A DNA stretch of 15,684 nt, taken from contig JAFYWO010000157.1 of assembly GCA_017557925.1 (NCBI GenBank), positions 1 to 15,684 on the forward strand, given 5' to 3'. The position numbers and the translations under genes were made by a program. Below, piece by piece: positions 1 through 7,860 of this stretch. Positions within the stretch are counted from its first letter, which is position 1; every line of letters starts with the position of its first letter. Source of the stretch: Alphaproteobacteria bacterium (GTDB lineage: Bacteria; Pseudomonadota; Alphaproteobacteria; RF32; CAG-239). The notes below the pieces were generated by a model. The model did no database searches. It was given only the letters and a program-made list of their open reading frames with translations, and had not been told where the DNA came from.

Positions 1-2
1 GG

Positions 3-62
3 ATTATTGCATTTATTCCGGTGGTGTTTTTTAGTTTGAGCGGAGGTGGCTATGCTCAATGA
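3..62 (+). other. Possible 3' tail of an upstream gene cut by the window edge
   Basis: Reading frame 3 is open from the window edge to a TGA at 60-62 and encodes a 19-residue hydrophobic tail (IIAFIPVVFFSLSGGGYAQ) that could end a membrane protein. If real, it overlaps the start of the next gene by 11 nt, the same overlap seen between sufC and sufD. The other two forward frames stop at 34 and 39. The fragment is too short to identify or to be sure it is coding. Confidence 0.3.
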
Positions 63-717
63 ATTGAATGAGGATATCAAAAAAAAAGAAAGCAATTTTT
101 TGCATTTATATAAAATGGTGCAGGAACGTGAGAAATTTATCAGTAATGAAGCAAAAATTACGCAATATAGTGCGGTATTGAACTTTTTTGTGAAATTTTT
201 GCAGAATCAAGATGAATACTCTGTTAATGTAAAGACTGTTTTGTTTTGGGTTTATATAAAACTTGGCGATATTTATTATGAAGAGGCTTTACAAAATCAA
301 GATAATAGTAAATACTTTTTAGCGGTAGAGTATTATAATCAATCTTTGAGATATGCCATATATTTGGAAGAGAAAAACAGGGTCTTATCAAGATTGAAAA
401 ATATATATTATTATCTTGGTGATGAAAAGTCTTTAGTTAAGGTTGAAGAAACTTGGGCTGAAAATCACGAAAGGGAGGATAAATTTGCGGCATATATGTT
501 GCTTGCTAAACAAGCAGAAGTGCCACAAATAAAAGTGTTGTTTTTGGAAAAAGCTTTGGATGAAGTAATGAGTCAAAATGAGGGTTTTTATACCAAATAT
601 CAGGATACACTTAATATTTGTAGTCAGTTAACAGCGCTTTATGAGTTGTTAGGAGATAAAGAACAGGCGCAACGTATAAAAAAGTTGCGTGAGAAAACAA
701 TGAAACTATTAAACTAG
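52..717 (+). CDS. Unrecognised TPR-like helical protein upstream of trxB
   Basis: A 221-residue soluble protein that I cannot assign to a named family. I chose ATG 52 over the in-frame GTG at 46 because GGAGG at 42-46 then sits 5 nt upstream, whereas for GTG 46 it would overlap the start codon. The sequence looks entirely alpha-helical, with no signal peptide or membrane segment. Residues about 66-101 (LGDIYYEEAL, then AVEYYNQSLRYA), 107-130 (IYYYLGDEKS) and 187-211 (LTALYELLGDKEQAQ) have the aromatic/Leu-Gly and small-residue spacing of tetratricopeptide-like helix pairs. The N-terminus (1-35) is rich in Lys and Glu and could be a short coiled coil. Its stop codon TAG at 715-717 overlaps the Shine-Dalgarno of trxB, so the two are almost certainly co-translated. 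A scaffold or partner role is only an inference from the fold. Confidence 0.8.
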   Translation: MLNELNEDIKKKESNFLHLYKMVQEREKFISNEAKITQYSAVLNFFVKFLQNQDEYSVNVKTVLFWVYIKLGDIYYEEALQNQDNSKYFLAVEYYNQSLRYAIYLEEKNRVLSRLKNIYYYLGDEKSLVKVEETWAENHEREDKFAAYMLLAKQAEVPQIKVLFLEKALDEVMSQNEGFYTKYQDTLNICSQLTALYELLGDKEQAQRIKKLREKTMKLLN

Positions 718-726
718 GAGGTTATA

Positions 727-1662
727 ATGGCACTTTATACTGCTGATTTATTGATTTTAGGTTCTGGTCCAGCAGGATATTCTGCAGGTATTTATGCTGC
801 ACGAGCCGGACTTGATACGATGATTGTTGCCGGAAATCAAGAAGGCGGTCAATTAACTATGACAAGCACAATAGAGAACTATCCGGGATTTGAAGAAATT
901 GGTGGTTATGAACTAATGGATAAAATGAAACAACAAGCGGTTAAACTTGGTGTTAAATGTGTTAATGACCATATTGTTGAAGTTGATTTTTCTGATAGGC
1001 CTTTTATTTGCAGTTCACAAAACGGACATTCTTATAAAGCAAGAGCTATTGTTATTGCAACAGGATCTTCTGCTAAATGGTTGGGACTTCCTTCTGAAAA
1101 GAACTTCTTGGGCTATGGGGTGTCGGCTTGTGCAACTTGTGACGGCTTCTTTTACAGGGGGAGAACAGTTGTTGTTGTTGGTGGTGGAAATACAGCGGTT
1201 TCTGAAGCATTATACTTGGCAACATTGGCAGATAAGGTTATTTTAGTTCATAGAAGAAAACAGCTTAGAGCAGATAAAATTTTGCAAGACAGAGTTCTTA
1301 ATAACAAAAAAATTGTAGTTGAATGGGATAGTGTTGTAGAAGAAATTTTAGGACAAGAGAATCCTAAAAAAGTTACAGGTATTAAGATTAGAAATGTAGA
1401 AACTGATGTAATAAAAACTATAGACGTAGACGGTGTTTTTGTTGCAGTAGGACATCAACCGAATACGGATATATTTAAAGGTAATTTGACTTTAGATGCA
1501 AAAGGTTATGTTGTTACTTTTAATAACAGTTCTTCAACCGATGTAGAAGGGGTTTTTGTTGCAGGAGATGTGAAAGAGCCTAAGTATAAACAGGCAATTA
1601 TCTCTGCAGGTAGTGGTGCTATTGCAGCTATGGACGCAATAGAGTTTTTGGATAGAGAATAG
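727..1662 (+). CDS. trxB: Thioredoxin reductase (NADPH, FAD)
   Basis: A 311-residue low-molecular-weight thioredoxin reductase, which passes electrons from NADPH through FAD and a redox disulfide to thioredoxin in the cytoplasm. Visible signatures in order are the FAD-binding GSGPAG at residues 12-17, the GGQL segment at 40-43, the central ATG at 111-113, the redox-active CATC with C135 and C138, the NADPH-binding GGGNTA at 152-157 followed by HRR at 175-177, and the second FAD motif VFVAGDV at 276-282. Length and domain order are normal. ATG 727 is preceded by AGGAGG at 716-721 with 5 nt spacing, overlapping the stop of the upstream gene. A hairpin terminator follows 18 nt after the stop. 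The CATC placed inside the NADPH domain separates it from ferredoxin-NADP reductase-like relatives, so the assignment is firm. Confidence 0.97.
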   Translation: MALYTADLLILGSGPAGYSAGIYAARAGLDTMIVAGNQEGGQLTMTSTIENYPGFEEIGGYELMDKMKQQAVKLGVKCVNDHIVEVDFSDRPFICSSQNGHSYKARAIVIATGSSAKWLGLPSEKNFLGYGVSACATCDGFFYRGRTVVVVGGGNTAVSEALYLATLADKVILVHRRKQLRADKILQDRVLNNKKIVVEWDSVVEEILGQENPKKVTGIKIRNVETDVIKTIDVDGVFVAVGHQPNTDIFKGNLTLDAKGYVVTFNNSSSTDVEGVFVAGDVKEPKYKQAIISAGSGAIAAMDAIEFLDRE

Positions 1663-1680
1663 ATTTATTTATTTTCTAAA

Positions 1681-1718
1681 AAAAGAGGTGTTTTAAGTAA
1701 ACTTAGAACACCTCTTTT
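1681..1718. terminator. Bidirectional terminator between trxB and ychF
   Basis: AAAAGAGGTGTT at 1681-1692 pairs perfectly with AACACCTCTTTT at 1707-1718. Five further pairs (one G-T) inside give a 17-bp stem around a 4-nt loop. A-runs on the left and T-runs on the right make it usable in both directions, fitting the convergent genes trxB (plus) and ychF (minus), whose stops lie 18 and 4 nt away. Confidence 0.88.
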
Positions 1719-1722
1719 GTTG

Positions 1723-2835
1723 TTATACGTTGAATAAGAAATTTAATAAATCTCCATCTTTTACGATATATTCTTTACCTTCAGAACGCATTTTTCCTGC
1801 TTCTTTACAGCCTTGTTCTCCGCCGAATTTTATATAGTCTTCATAAGCGATTGTTTCAGCTCTAATGAAACCTCTTTCAAAATCAGAATGGATAATACCT
1901 GCACATTGAGGGGCTTTTGAGCCTTTTATAAATGTCCAAGCACGAACCTCTTTTGTTCCTGCGGTAAAATATGTTTCTAAACCAAGTAGCGAATAACCGG
2001 CTTTGATTATTTTTGTTAATCCTGTTTCCTCTAAACCCAAAGCAGATAAAAATTCTTGTTTTTCTTCTTCTGTGTCAAGTTGAGCAACTTCTGATTCTAT
2101 TGCGGCAGAAATAATAACTGCGCTGGCGCCTTCTGCAGAAGCTTTTTCAAAAACTTTTTGAGAATATTGATTGCCTTCAGAAGCATTTGCTTCATCAACA
2201 TTACATACATATAAAACAGGTTTTGATGTTAATAATTGGAGCATTTGGTATTGTTTATAAGCATCTTTGTTGGCTTGACTTGGAGCGGCAGTTCTTGCTG
2301 GTTTTCCTTCTTTTAGAGCTTTAATGATTGGTTCCATAACTTCTGCTCTTAGGCCAGCTTCTTTATCTCCGCCTGTTTGGGCTTTCTTTTTTGTTTGTTC
2401 AAAACGTTTTTCTAGTGATTCTAAATCTGCAATCATAAGTTCAGTTTCTACAATTTCAGCATCACGAATCGGGTCAACAGAACCCTCTACATGAGTGATA
2501 TTTTCATCTTCAAAACAACGCAAAACATGGATTATTGCATCTGTTTCACGAATGTTAGCAAGAAATTGGTTACCTAATCCTTCACCTTTAGATGCTCCTT
2601 TTACAAGTCCTGCAATATCTACAAATTCTAATTGAGTTGGTATAATATTTTTAGGATTAACAATTTTTGCAAGCTCTTGTAAGCGATTGTCCGGAACAGC
2701 AACTCTTCCGGTATTTGGTTCTATTGTGCAGAAAGGGAAGTTTGCTGCTTGTGCTTGTATTGTTTGTGTTAAGGCATTAAATAGTGTTGATTTACCAACA
2801 TTTGGAAGACCTACAATGCCACAATTAAAACCCAT
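1723..2835 (-). CDS. ychF: Redox-/ribosome-associated ATPase YchF (OBG-type P-loop NTPase)
   Basis: A 370-residue YchF/OLA1 family P-loop protein, a universally conserved ribosome-binding ATPase linked to translation and oxidative-stress responses. The G1 loop GLPNVGKST is at residues 9-17 and the G3 region DIAGLVKGA at 73-81. NVDE at 212-215 replaces the NKxD guanine-specificity motif, which is the family hallmark of ATP preference. A Lys/Glu-rich helical insert spans about 130-180. The C-terminal TGS domain (about 280-368) carries the family segments [16 protein letters not shown] and [16 protein letters not shown] 2835 has AAGGAG at 2844-2849, 8 nt upstream. It is the last gene of the common rplY-pth-ychF order, but here it is 245 bp from pth and has its own likely promoter. 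The stop abuts the shared terminator with trxB. Confidence 0.97.
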   Translation of the reverse strand: MGFNCGIVGLPNVGKSTLFNALTQTIQAQAANFPFCTIEPNTGRVAVPDNRLQELAKIVNPKNIIPTQLEFVDIAGLVKGASKGEGLGNQFLANIRETDAIIHVLRCFEDENITHVEGSVDPIRDAEIVETELMIADLESLEKRFEQTKKKAQTGGDKEAGLRAEVMEPIIKALKEGKPARTAAPSQANKDAYKQYQMLQLLTSKPVLYVCNVDEANASEGNQYSQKVFEKASAEGASAVIISAAIESEVAQLDTEEEKQEFLSALGLEETGLTKIIKAGYSLLGLETYFTAGTKEVRAWTFIKGSKAPQCAGIIHSDFERGFIRAETIAYEDYIKFGGEQGCKEAGKMRSEGKEYIVKDGDLLNFLFNV

Positions 2836-2873
2836 AATATATGCTCCTTTAATGATTGTTTTGTGTTTTTTTG

Positions 2874-2902
2874 GTTATATAGGAGTTATTAAGGTTTTGC
2901 AA
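2874..2902 (-). promoter_or_regulatory. Likely sigma-70-type promoter of ychF
   Basis: On the minus strand TTGCAA (2897-2902) and TATAAC (2874-2879) are separated by exactly 17 nt, matching 4/6 and 5/6 of the -35 and -10 consensus. Initiation would give a 5' leader of about 30 nt carrying the ychF ribosome binding site. The rest of the gap, 2903-3080, is A/T-rich. I see no gene in it and no convincing terminator for pth, only a weak 5-bp hairpin at 2950-2967. Confidence 0.5.
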
Positions 2903-3080
2903 TAAAAAAATAAAATAAAAAACTCATATATTTAAATACGAATTTTTGTTTGCTGCTTAAATAGCAATGAATAATAATTAGGATGATTTTTTTATTATTT
3001 GGGGTTTTTCATTATTATCAATACAGGAGTTTTCTTGTTTTTTTATGATAATATAATGTTATAGTTATACGTTTGAATGT

Positions 3081-3650
3081 TTATTTGGCGTTATGCATTC
3101 CAACGATGTTTGAATAGTGTGCAATACCCTTATTGATTAATTCGTTAATAGTGGAGGAAATAAAGTCAAGTTCAGGCTCTAATATATCAAGTTCTTGTTT
3201 TGTGAAACGAGATAGAACAAAATTGATGGTATCTTTGTGTGAAAGGGGAGAGCCTACACCTATGCGTATGCGATTATATTCATTTGTAAGATGTGAATCT
3301 ATATTTTTTAATCCATTATGACCTCCGGCACTTCCTCCGTTTTTAGCTTTTAATTTACCCAAGGTTAAATCTTTATCGTCGTGTATAACGATAATGTTTT
3401 GAACGGGGATTTTATAGAATTTAGCAACTTTTGATACAGAGTTACCGGATAAATTCATATATGTTTGAGGTTTTAACAGAAGCACTTTGTTGTTATCTAT
3501 AGTGCCTTCTGCAATAAGGCCGTCAAATTTAGATTTGAACGGAGCAAAGTTATAGCGGCTGTGTATTTCATCAGCCGCCATAAAACCTATATTGTGGCGA
3601 GTTTTAGAATATTCTTCTCCAGGATTTCCAAGACCTACCACTAAATACAT
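3081..3650 (-). CDS. pth: Peptidyl-tRNA hydrolase
   Basis: A 189-residue bacterial Pth. It hydrolyses the ester bond of peptidyl-tRNAs that drop off the ribosome and recycles tRNA in the cytoplasm. Active-site residues are visible at their family positions: N9 in GLGNPG, H19 in KTRHN (the catalytic histidine), N66 in TYMNLSG, D91 in VIHDDKDL, and N112 in the GGHNGLK loop. The later RIRIGVG segment is also typical. Length is normal. The Shine-Dalgarno is weak (AGAGAG at 3655-3660 on the minus strand), but the start lies only 15 nt after the rplY stop, so translation is probably coupled. The pairing rplY-pth is widely conserved in bacteria. Confidence 0.97.
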   Translation of the reverse strand: MYLVVGLGNPGEEYSKTRHNIGFMAADEIHSRYNFAPFKSKFDGLIAEGTIDNNKVLLLKPQTYMNLSGNSVSKVAKFYKIPVQNIIVIHDDKDLTLGKLKAKNGGSAGGHNGLKNIDSHLTNEYNRIRIGVGSPLSHKDTINFVLSRFTKQELDILEPELDFISSTINELINKGIAHYSNIVGMHNAK

Positions 3651-3665
3651 TGTGCTCTCTTTTAA

Positions 3666-3956
3666 TTATTTTCTTAAGAAATCAACGTGAAGAGGCATAT
3701 CTGATACAGGATGGAATTGAACATCTTTACAGATAACCTTTTCGTTTTTGCCATCAACAGAAATTGTGATAACAGATTTGTAGAAATCGCTAACGTTGAG
3801 AGCTTTTTCTAATTCTACCGGATGAAGGCTGATGTTAACAACTTCTTTTTTTCCACCATATATAACTGCAGGAACACGGCCTTCTCTACGACATGCGCGA
3901 GCTGCCCCCTTACCTGCTTCTTTGCGTAAATTTGCATTAAATGTAATATCTGTCAT
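3666..3956 (-). CDS. rplY: 50S ribosomal protein L25, short form
   Basis: A 96-residue L25 domain that binds 5S rRNA in the large ribosomal subunit. Family segments are the opening RKEAGKGAARACRREGRVPA, the YGG turn, the central ISLHPVELEKAL and the closing QFHPVSDMPLHVDFLRK. I place the start at ATG 3956 rather than the upstream in-frame ATG at 3992. AAGGA precedes it at about 8 nt, and family homology begins there; the upstream 12 residues (MFVIFNLKKDKK) are atypical and fall inside a leader hairpin. Many alphaproteobacterial L25 proteins are CTC/TL5-like, about 200 residues with a second C-terminal beta domain. That domain is absent here, and pth starts 15 nt after the stop, leaving no room for a remnant. 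Confidence 0.93.
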   Translation of the reverse strand: MTDITFNANLRKEAGKGAARACRREGRVPAVIYGGKKEVVNISLHPVELEKALNVSDFYKSVITISVDGKNEKVICKDVQFHPVSDMPLHVDFLRK

Positions 3957-3983
3957 TTTTTTATCCTTTTTTAAGTTAAATAT

Positions 3984-4013
3984 AACAAACAACCTCCAGG
4001 GGTGTTGTTTGTT
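3984..4013 (-). promoter_or_regulatory. Hairpin in the 5' leader of rplY
   Basis: AACAAACAAC at 3984-3993 pairs perfectly with GTTGTTTGTT at 4004-4013, a 10-bp stem that can be extended inward by a bulged GC-rich tip (CCTCCAGGGG). It lies between the likely rplY promoter and start codon, with its near edge about 28 nt upstream of the ATG. It is not followed by a T-run on the minus strand, so it is not a terminator for that direction. A role in mRNA stability or feedback control by L25 is possible but unproven. Confidence 0.45.
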
Positions 4014-4019
4014 TTTAAG

Positions 4020-4048
4020 GTTTTATTCCAAAATATTTTAAAAATCAA
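4020..4048 (-). promoter_or_regulatory. Candidate promoter of rplY-pth
   Basis: On the minus strand TTGATT (4043-4048) and TAAAAC (4020-4025) are 17 nt apart, each matching consensus at 4 of 6 bases. It sits just downstream of the terminator that closes the preceding gene, where a new promoter is required. The match is moderate in an A/T-rich background. Confidence 0.38.
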
Positions 4049-4060
4049 GAGTTTTGTATA

Positions 4061-4116
4061 AAAAAAGCTCCGAACATTAATTTATAAACTTTTAAACGTT
4101 TGTTCGGAGCTTTTTT
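4061..4116 (-). terminator. Strong terminator after the parvulin gene
   Basis: AAAAAAGCTCCGAACA (4061-4076) and TGTTCGGAGCTTTTTT (4101-4116) form a perfect 16-bp stem with a G/C core flanked by A and T runs, around a 24-nt loop. It starts 14 nt after the stop of the minus-strand parvulin gene at 4131. It is symmetric and could also stop plus-strand read-through. Confidence 0.88.
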
Positions 4117-4130
4117 ATCGGACTATTTTG

Positions 4131-4976
4131 TTAGTTTGTGATTTTTTCGCCCTCTAATGAGTATTTCTCAATTTTTGCAGAAGTGCGTAGATTGTTAAAT
4201 AATTCTTCTACAACTTTTTGAGTTACCATATTCTTTAATTGAGGTTCAATTTCTGTTAAAGGAATTGGTTGAGAAGCTCTGGCATCATTAACCCAAATAA
4301 TGTGATAACCAAAACTTGTTTTTACAGGAGTTTTTGAATATTCACCTTTATTCATCGCAAATGCTGCTTCAGAGAATTCAGGAACCATCATTTCTTTTGT
4401 GAAATATCCTAATTCTACAGCTTGATCTAAAGAATTTTCGCTGGCTAATTTATCAAAGTCTTCACCTTTTTTGAGTTTGTTGATGATTTCTTTTGCTTTT
4501 TCTTCAGAATCAGTAAGGATATGTTTTGCACTTACTTCTTTTTGGCTTTCAAATTTAGATAAGTATTCATCATAAAGTTTCTTTATCTCTAAATTTGTTA
4601 CTTTTTCTTCAACAATTTTTTCAAGATAAAGTTTACGAGCTAAATCTTCTTTTACAGTTACAAGTTGACGTTTAAACTCAGGAGTTTCTTCTATTTTAGC
4701 TGTTTTTGAAGCTTGATATACTAATCTTGAATTTATGAAAACATCTAAAGTTTTTTCATAGAACTCTTCAAAAGGAACTTTTTCTTTGATTTGTTGGTGA
4801 TCTTCATAACTTTGTTTTATGTCATTTATTTGAATGGGTTCATTATTAACGTAAGCGGCAACACCTTTGCTTGCACCTGCGTTTGCATTATATACCTTAA
4901 AAGATACAAAAGATGCTACGGCAACGACTACTATAGCAACAGTAGTGATTACAAAACCTAATAGTCTTTTTTTCAT
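4131..4976 (-). CDS. Parvulin-type peptidyl-prolyl isomerase, membrane-anchored or periplasmic
   Basis: A 281-residue PpiC/SurA-like foldase expected to act on exported proteins. I chose ATG 4976 because GGAGG at 4983-4987 is 6 nt upstream and the protein then begins MKKRLLGF followed by a hydrophobic stretch to about residue 27, a signal peptide or signal anchor. The in-frame ATG at 5018 would put 14 extra residues before it. Residues about 38-145 form the SurA-N-like helical chaperone region (VAAYVNNEPIQINDI). Residues 147-232 form the rotamase domain, with the active-site segments SAKHILT (H152), FDKLASENS and SFGYHII (H225). The usual GGDLGYF loop is shortened to VELGYF. It is divergent from secA, an arrangement I recall from other alphaproteobacteria. 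A weak promoter-like TATGAT lies at 5014-5019. Confidence 0.9.
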   Translation of the reverse strand: MKKRLLGFVITTVAIVVVAVASFVSFKVYNANAGASKGVAAYVNNEPIQINDIKQSYEDHQQIKEKVPFEEFYEKTLDVFINSRLVYQASKTAKIEETPEFKRQLVTVKEDLARKLYLEKIVEEKVTNLEIKKLYDEYLSKFESQKEVSAKHILTDSEEKAKEIINKLKKGEDFDKLASENSLDQAVELGYFTKEMMVPEFSEAAFAMNKGEYSKTPVKTSFGYHIIWVNDARASQPIPLTEIEPQLKNMVTQKVVEELFNNLRTSAKIEKYSLEGEKITN

Positions 4977-5075
4977 AAAATACCTCCAAAAATAAAAATT
5001 TTTAATTCTTTTAATCATATATACTTATTTATAAAATATTTAAAGTATTTTTTTATATTGAGTTTATAACTTTTG

Positions 5076-5104
5076 TTGATAGTATTGACTTTATTTTATA
5101 TAAA
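5076..5104 (+). promoter_or_regulatory. Likely promoter of the secA-sufCD operon
   Basis: TTGATA (5076-5081) and TATAAA (5099-5104) are 17 nt apart, a good sigma-70-type match, 42 nt before the secA ATG. An overlapping TTGACT at 5085-5090 has only a poor -10 (TAAATG at 5108). The whole divergent region 4977-5146 is very A/T-rich and I see no clear operator in it. Confidence 0.55.
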
Positions 5105-5146
5105 CACTAAATGTAGCTATAAGGACATAATATGTAAGGTAAAGAG

Positions 5147-7846
5147 ATGTTAACAGATATTGCACGTAAGATTTTTGGATCAGCAAATGATCGCTTTGTA
5201 AAAAAACAATATAAAGTTGTAGAACAAGTTAATGCTTTGGAAGATTGTTTTTCTAAACTTTCAGATGAAGATTTAAGAAACAAAACTCTAGAGTTTAGAG
5301 CAAGGCTTAAAGAAGGTGAAACTTTGGAAGATATTTTGCCAGAAGCTTTTGCGACAGTAAGAGAGGCAGCTAAGAGGACTTTAGGGCAGCGTCATTATGA
5401 TGTTCAGCTGGTTGGCGGTATTGTTTTACATAAAGGTATGATTTCTGAAATGAAAACCGGTGAGGGTAAAACATTGGTCGCAACATTGGCTGCGTATCTT
5501 AATGCTATTGAACAAAAAGGTGTGCATATAGTAACGGTTAATGATTATTTGGCAAAACGTGATGCCGAATGGATGGGACAAGTTTATAGATTTTTAGGTT
5601 TAACTGTTGATTATATTGTTCACGAAAAAAATGATGCAGAGCGTAAAATAGCTTATAATTGCGATATTACATACGGAACTAATAACGAATTAGGTTTTGA
5701 CTATTTGCGTGACAATATGAAGTTTTCTATTGAAGAACGTGTGCAACGTGATTTTAATTATGCTATTGTAGATGAAGTTGATTCTATTTTGATTGACGAG
5801 GCTAGAACTCCTCTTATTATTTCCGGAGCGGCAGAAGATTCTTCTGAAAAATATGTTTTGGTTAATAGTATTATAAAGAAAATTGAAGCAAAAGATTACG
5901 AAAAAGATGAAAAAGCAAAAAATGTTACATTAACGGAATCCGGTATGGAACATGTTGAAAAGCTTTTGATTGAAGCGGGTTTGATTGTTGATGGCAGTTT
6001 GTATGATATTAAGAATGTGTCTCTTGTAAATCACGTTAATCAGGCTTTGCGTGCTAATGTAATGTTTGTTAAAGATGTGGATTATCTTGTTCGTAATAAT
6101 CAGGTAATGATTATTGATGATTTTACCGGACGTGTTATGGAAGGGCGTCGTTACAGTGATGGCTTACACCAAGCAATAGAAGCAAAAGAAGGTGTTGAAA
6201 TTCAATCTGAAAATAAAACTTTAGCTTCTATTACTTATCAAAACTATTTCCGTTTATATCCGAAGCTTTCAGGTATGACCGGAACGGCTATGACGGAAGA
6301 AGCTGAGTTTTCTGATATTTATAATTTGTCTTGTGTAAGTATTCCGACAAATAAACCTGTTTTGAGAAAAGATGAGCAAGATTGTATTTATAGAACAGAA
6401 AAGGAAAAGTTTGTTGCTATTATTGATACAATTAAGGAATGTTATGCAAAAGGACAACCTGTATTAGTGGGAACAGCTTCTGTTGAAAAGTCAGAATGTA
6501 TAGCAGAATTGTTAAAAAAACAAACAGATATTAAGTTTGAAGTTTTGAATGCAAAACAACACGAGCGTGAAGCTATGATTGTCGCTGAAGCCGGTAGATA
6601 TGGTGCTGTTACTATTTCTACAAATATGGCAGGTCGTGGAACAGATATTCAACTTGGCGGTAATTTTGATATAGCCTTAAAGAAACGTTTAACAGGAAAT
6701 GAAAGTGAAGAAGAAATTGCAGAGATTAAAAAAGAGGTTGAATTAGAAATACAAGAAAATAAACGAAAAGTTTTGGAAGCTGGTGGATTGTATATATTAG
6801 GAACTGAACGTCACGAAAGTAGACGAATCGATAACCAACTTCGTGGGCGTTCCGGTCGTCAAGGTGACCCCGGTTGTTCTAAGTTCTTTTTATCTTTAGA
6901 AGATGATTTGATGAGAATTTTTGGTTCTGAAAGAATGTCTGAAGTTTTGAAACGATTAGGACTTCCAGAGGGAGAGGCGTTGGTTCATCCTTTCATCACA
7001 AAGGCTTTGGAAAAGGCACAACAAAAAGTTGAAGAAAGAAACTTTGATATTCGTAAAAGTTTGTTGAAATATGATAACGTGATGAATGAGCAACGTAAGG
7101 TTATTTATGAACAGCGCAAAGATCTTATGTCCGTTAGTGATATTTCTGAAACTATTGTAGATATGCGTCATGATTATTTGGCTTTGGTTGTTAGTGATAG
7201 TATTGCTATAGGAACAAGTCCGGAAGAATGGAATATTCAAAAATTAAAACAAGATATTTTTGCGACAACCGGTATGTCTTTGCCTGTTGATGAATGGGCT
7301 AATCGTCCAGAGATAGACAGTGAAGATATGTTAGAACTTATTATTAAAGAGGTTGATAAGAATATTGAACTGAAGAATGAAGGTATACATTCTGAAACTT
7401 TGCGCTTAATAGAAAAGAGTATTATGTTGCAGGTTTTAGATCAGTTATGGACAGAACATATTGCTACTCTTGATTTAATGCGACATACTATAGTTCTTCG
7501 TGCTTATGGTCAGAAAGACCCTCTTAATGAGTATAAAAGAGAAGCTTTTAATATGTTTTCTGATATGTTGGACTTATTAAAAGAGAAAGTTACCGTTATT
7601 ATCTGCAGAACGATTATAAAGGAAAGCAGTGAGAAAGAATTAAAGGCTCAAGAGCAGTTAAGGCAAAATAAAAAAATGAATGCTATCCACGAAAGTATGG
7701 ATGGAACTGAAGCGCCTGAAAATAAAACTGCAGAAGATAAAAAATCTAATGTTGATGAAATTAAGTGGGGTAATGTTTCAAGAAATAGTTTATGTCCTTG
7801 CGGTAGCGGAAAAAAGTATAAACATTGTCACGGGAAGGTTGCGTAG
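5147..7846 (+). CDS. secA: Preprotein translocase ATPase SecA
   Basis: An 899-residue SecA motor that drives unfolded preproteins through SecYEG at the inner membrane. Walker A is GEGKT at residues 105-109 and Walker B DEVD at 209-212, followed by [15 protein letters not shown]. The preprotein cross-linking region runs from about 225 to 370. GMTGTA is at 376-381, and the NBD2 motifs [10 protein letters not shown] and [10 protein letters not shown] are at 491-500 and 567-576. The helical scaffold and wing end near 830. An acidic/polar linker leads to a C-terminal zinc SEC-C motif, [15 protein letters not shown], with C883, C885, C894 and H895, which in other SecAs contacts SecB and the ribosome. 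Length is typical of proteobacteria. AAGG at 5136-5139 lies 7 nt before ATG 5147. sufC follows after 14 nt, so both likely share the transcript. No oddities were seen. Confidence 0.98.
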   Translation: MLTDIARKIFGSANDRFVKKQYKVVEQVNALEDCFSKLSDEDLRNKTLEFRARLKEGETLEDILPEAFATVREAAKRTLGQRHYDVQLVGGIVLHKGMISEMKTGEGKTLVATLAAYLNAIEQKGVHIVTVNDYLAKRDAEWMGQVYRFLGLTVDYIVHEKNDAERKIAYNCDITYGTNNELGFDYLRDNMKFSIEERVQRDFNYAIVDEVDSILIDEARTPLIISGAAEDSSEKYVLVNSIIKKIEAKDYEKDEKAKNVTLTESGMEHVEKLLIEAGLIVDGSLYDIKNVSLVNHVNQALRANVMFVKDVDYLVRNNQVMIIDDFTGRVMEGRRYSDGLHQAIEAKEGVEIQSENKTLASITYQNYFRLYPKLSGMTGTAMTEEAEFSDIYNLSCVSIPTNKPVLRKDEQDCIYRTEKEKFVAIIDTIKECYAKGQPVLVGTASVEKSECIAELLKKQTDIKFEVLNAKQHEREAMIVAEAGRYGAVTISTNMAGRGTDIQLGGNFDIALKKRLTGNESEEEIAEIKKEVELEIQENKRKVLEAGGLYILGTERHESRRIDNQLRGRSGRQGDPGCSKFFLSLEDDLMRIFGSERMSEVLKRLGLPEGEALVHPFITKALEKAQQKVEERNFDIRKSLLKYDNVMNEQRKVIYEQRKDLMSVSDISETIVDMRHDYLALVVSDSIAIGTSPEEWNIQKLKQDIFATTGMSLPVDEWANRPEIDSEDMLELIIKEVDKNIELKNEGIHSETLRLIEKSIMLQVLDQLWTEHIATLDLMRHTIVLRAYGQKDPLNEYKREAFNMFSDMLDLLKEKVTVIICRTIIKESSEKELKAQEQLRQNKKMNAIHESMDGTEAPENKTAEDKKSNVDEIKWGNVSRNSLCPCGSGKKYKHCHGKVA

Positions 7847-7860
7847 TAAGGATTTGTGTT

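Noticed and set aside
947..1246. Open frame inside trxB in another frame
   Set aside because: Low-complexity Leu-rich translation inside a firmly identified gene; no independent support.
2950..2967. Small hairpin after pth as a terminator
   Set aside because: It has only 5 bp of mostly A/T stem, no adjacent T-run on the relevant strand, and is more than 110 nt from the pth stop.
3957..3992. Longer start of rplY at 3992
   Set aside because: Family homology begins at the ATG at 3956, which has its own AAGGA; the extra 12 residues are unlike L25 and fall in the leader hairpin.
4131..5018. Longer start of the parvulin gene at 5018
   Set aside because: It would add 14 residues before a typical signal sequence and has no good ribosome binding site, while ATG 4976 has GGAGG at 6 nt.
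7825..7860. Longer sufC start at GTG 7825
   Set aside because: It would overlap the conserved zinc motif of secA; ATG 7861 has a clear TAAGGA and matches the normal SufC start.
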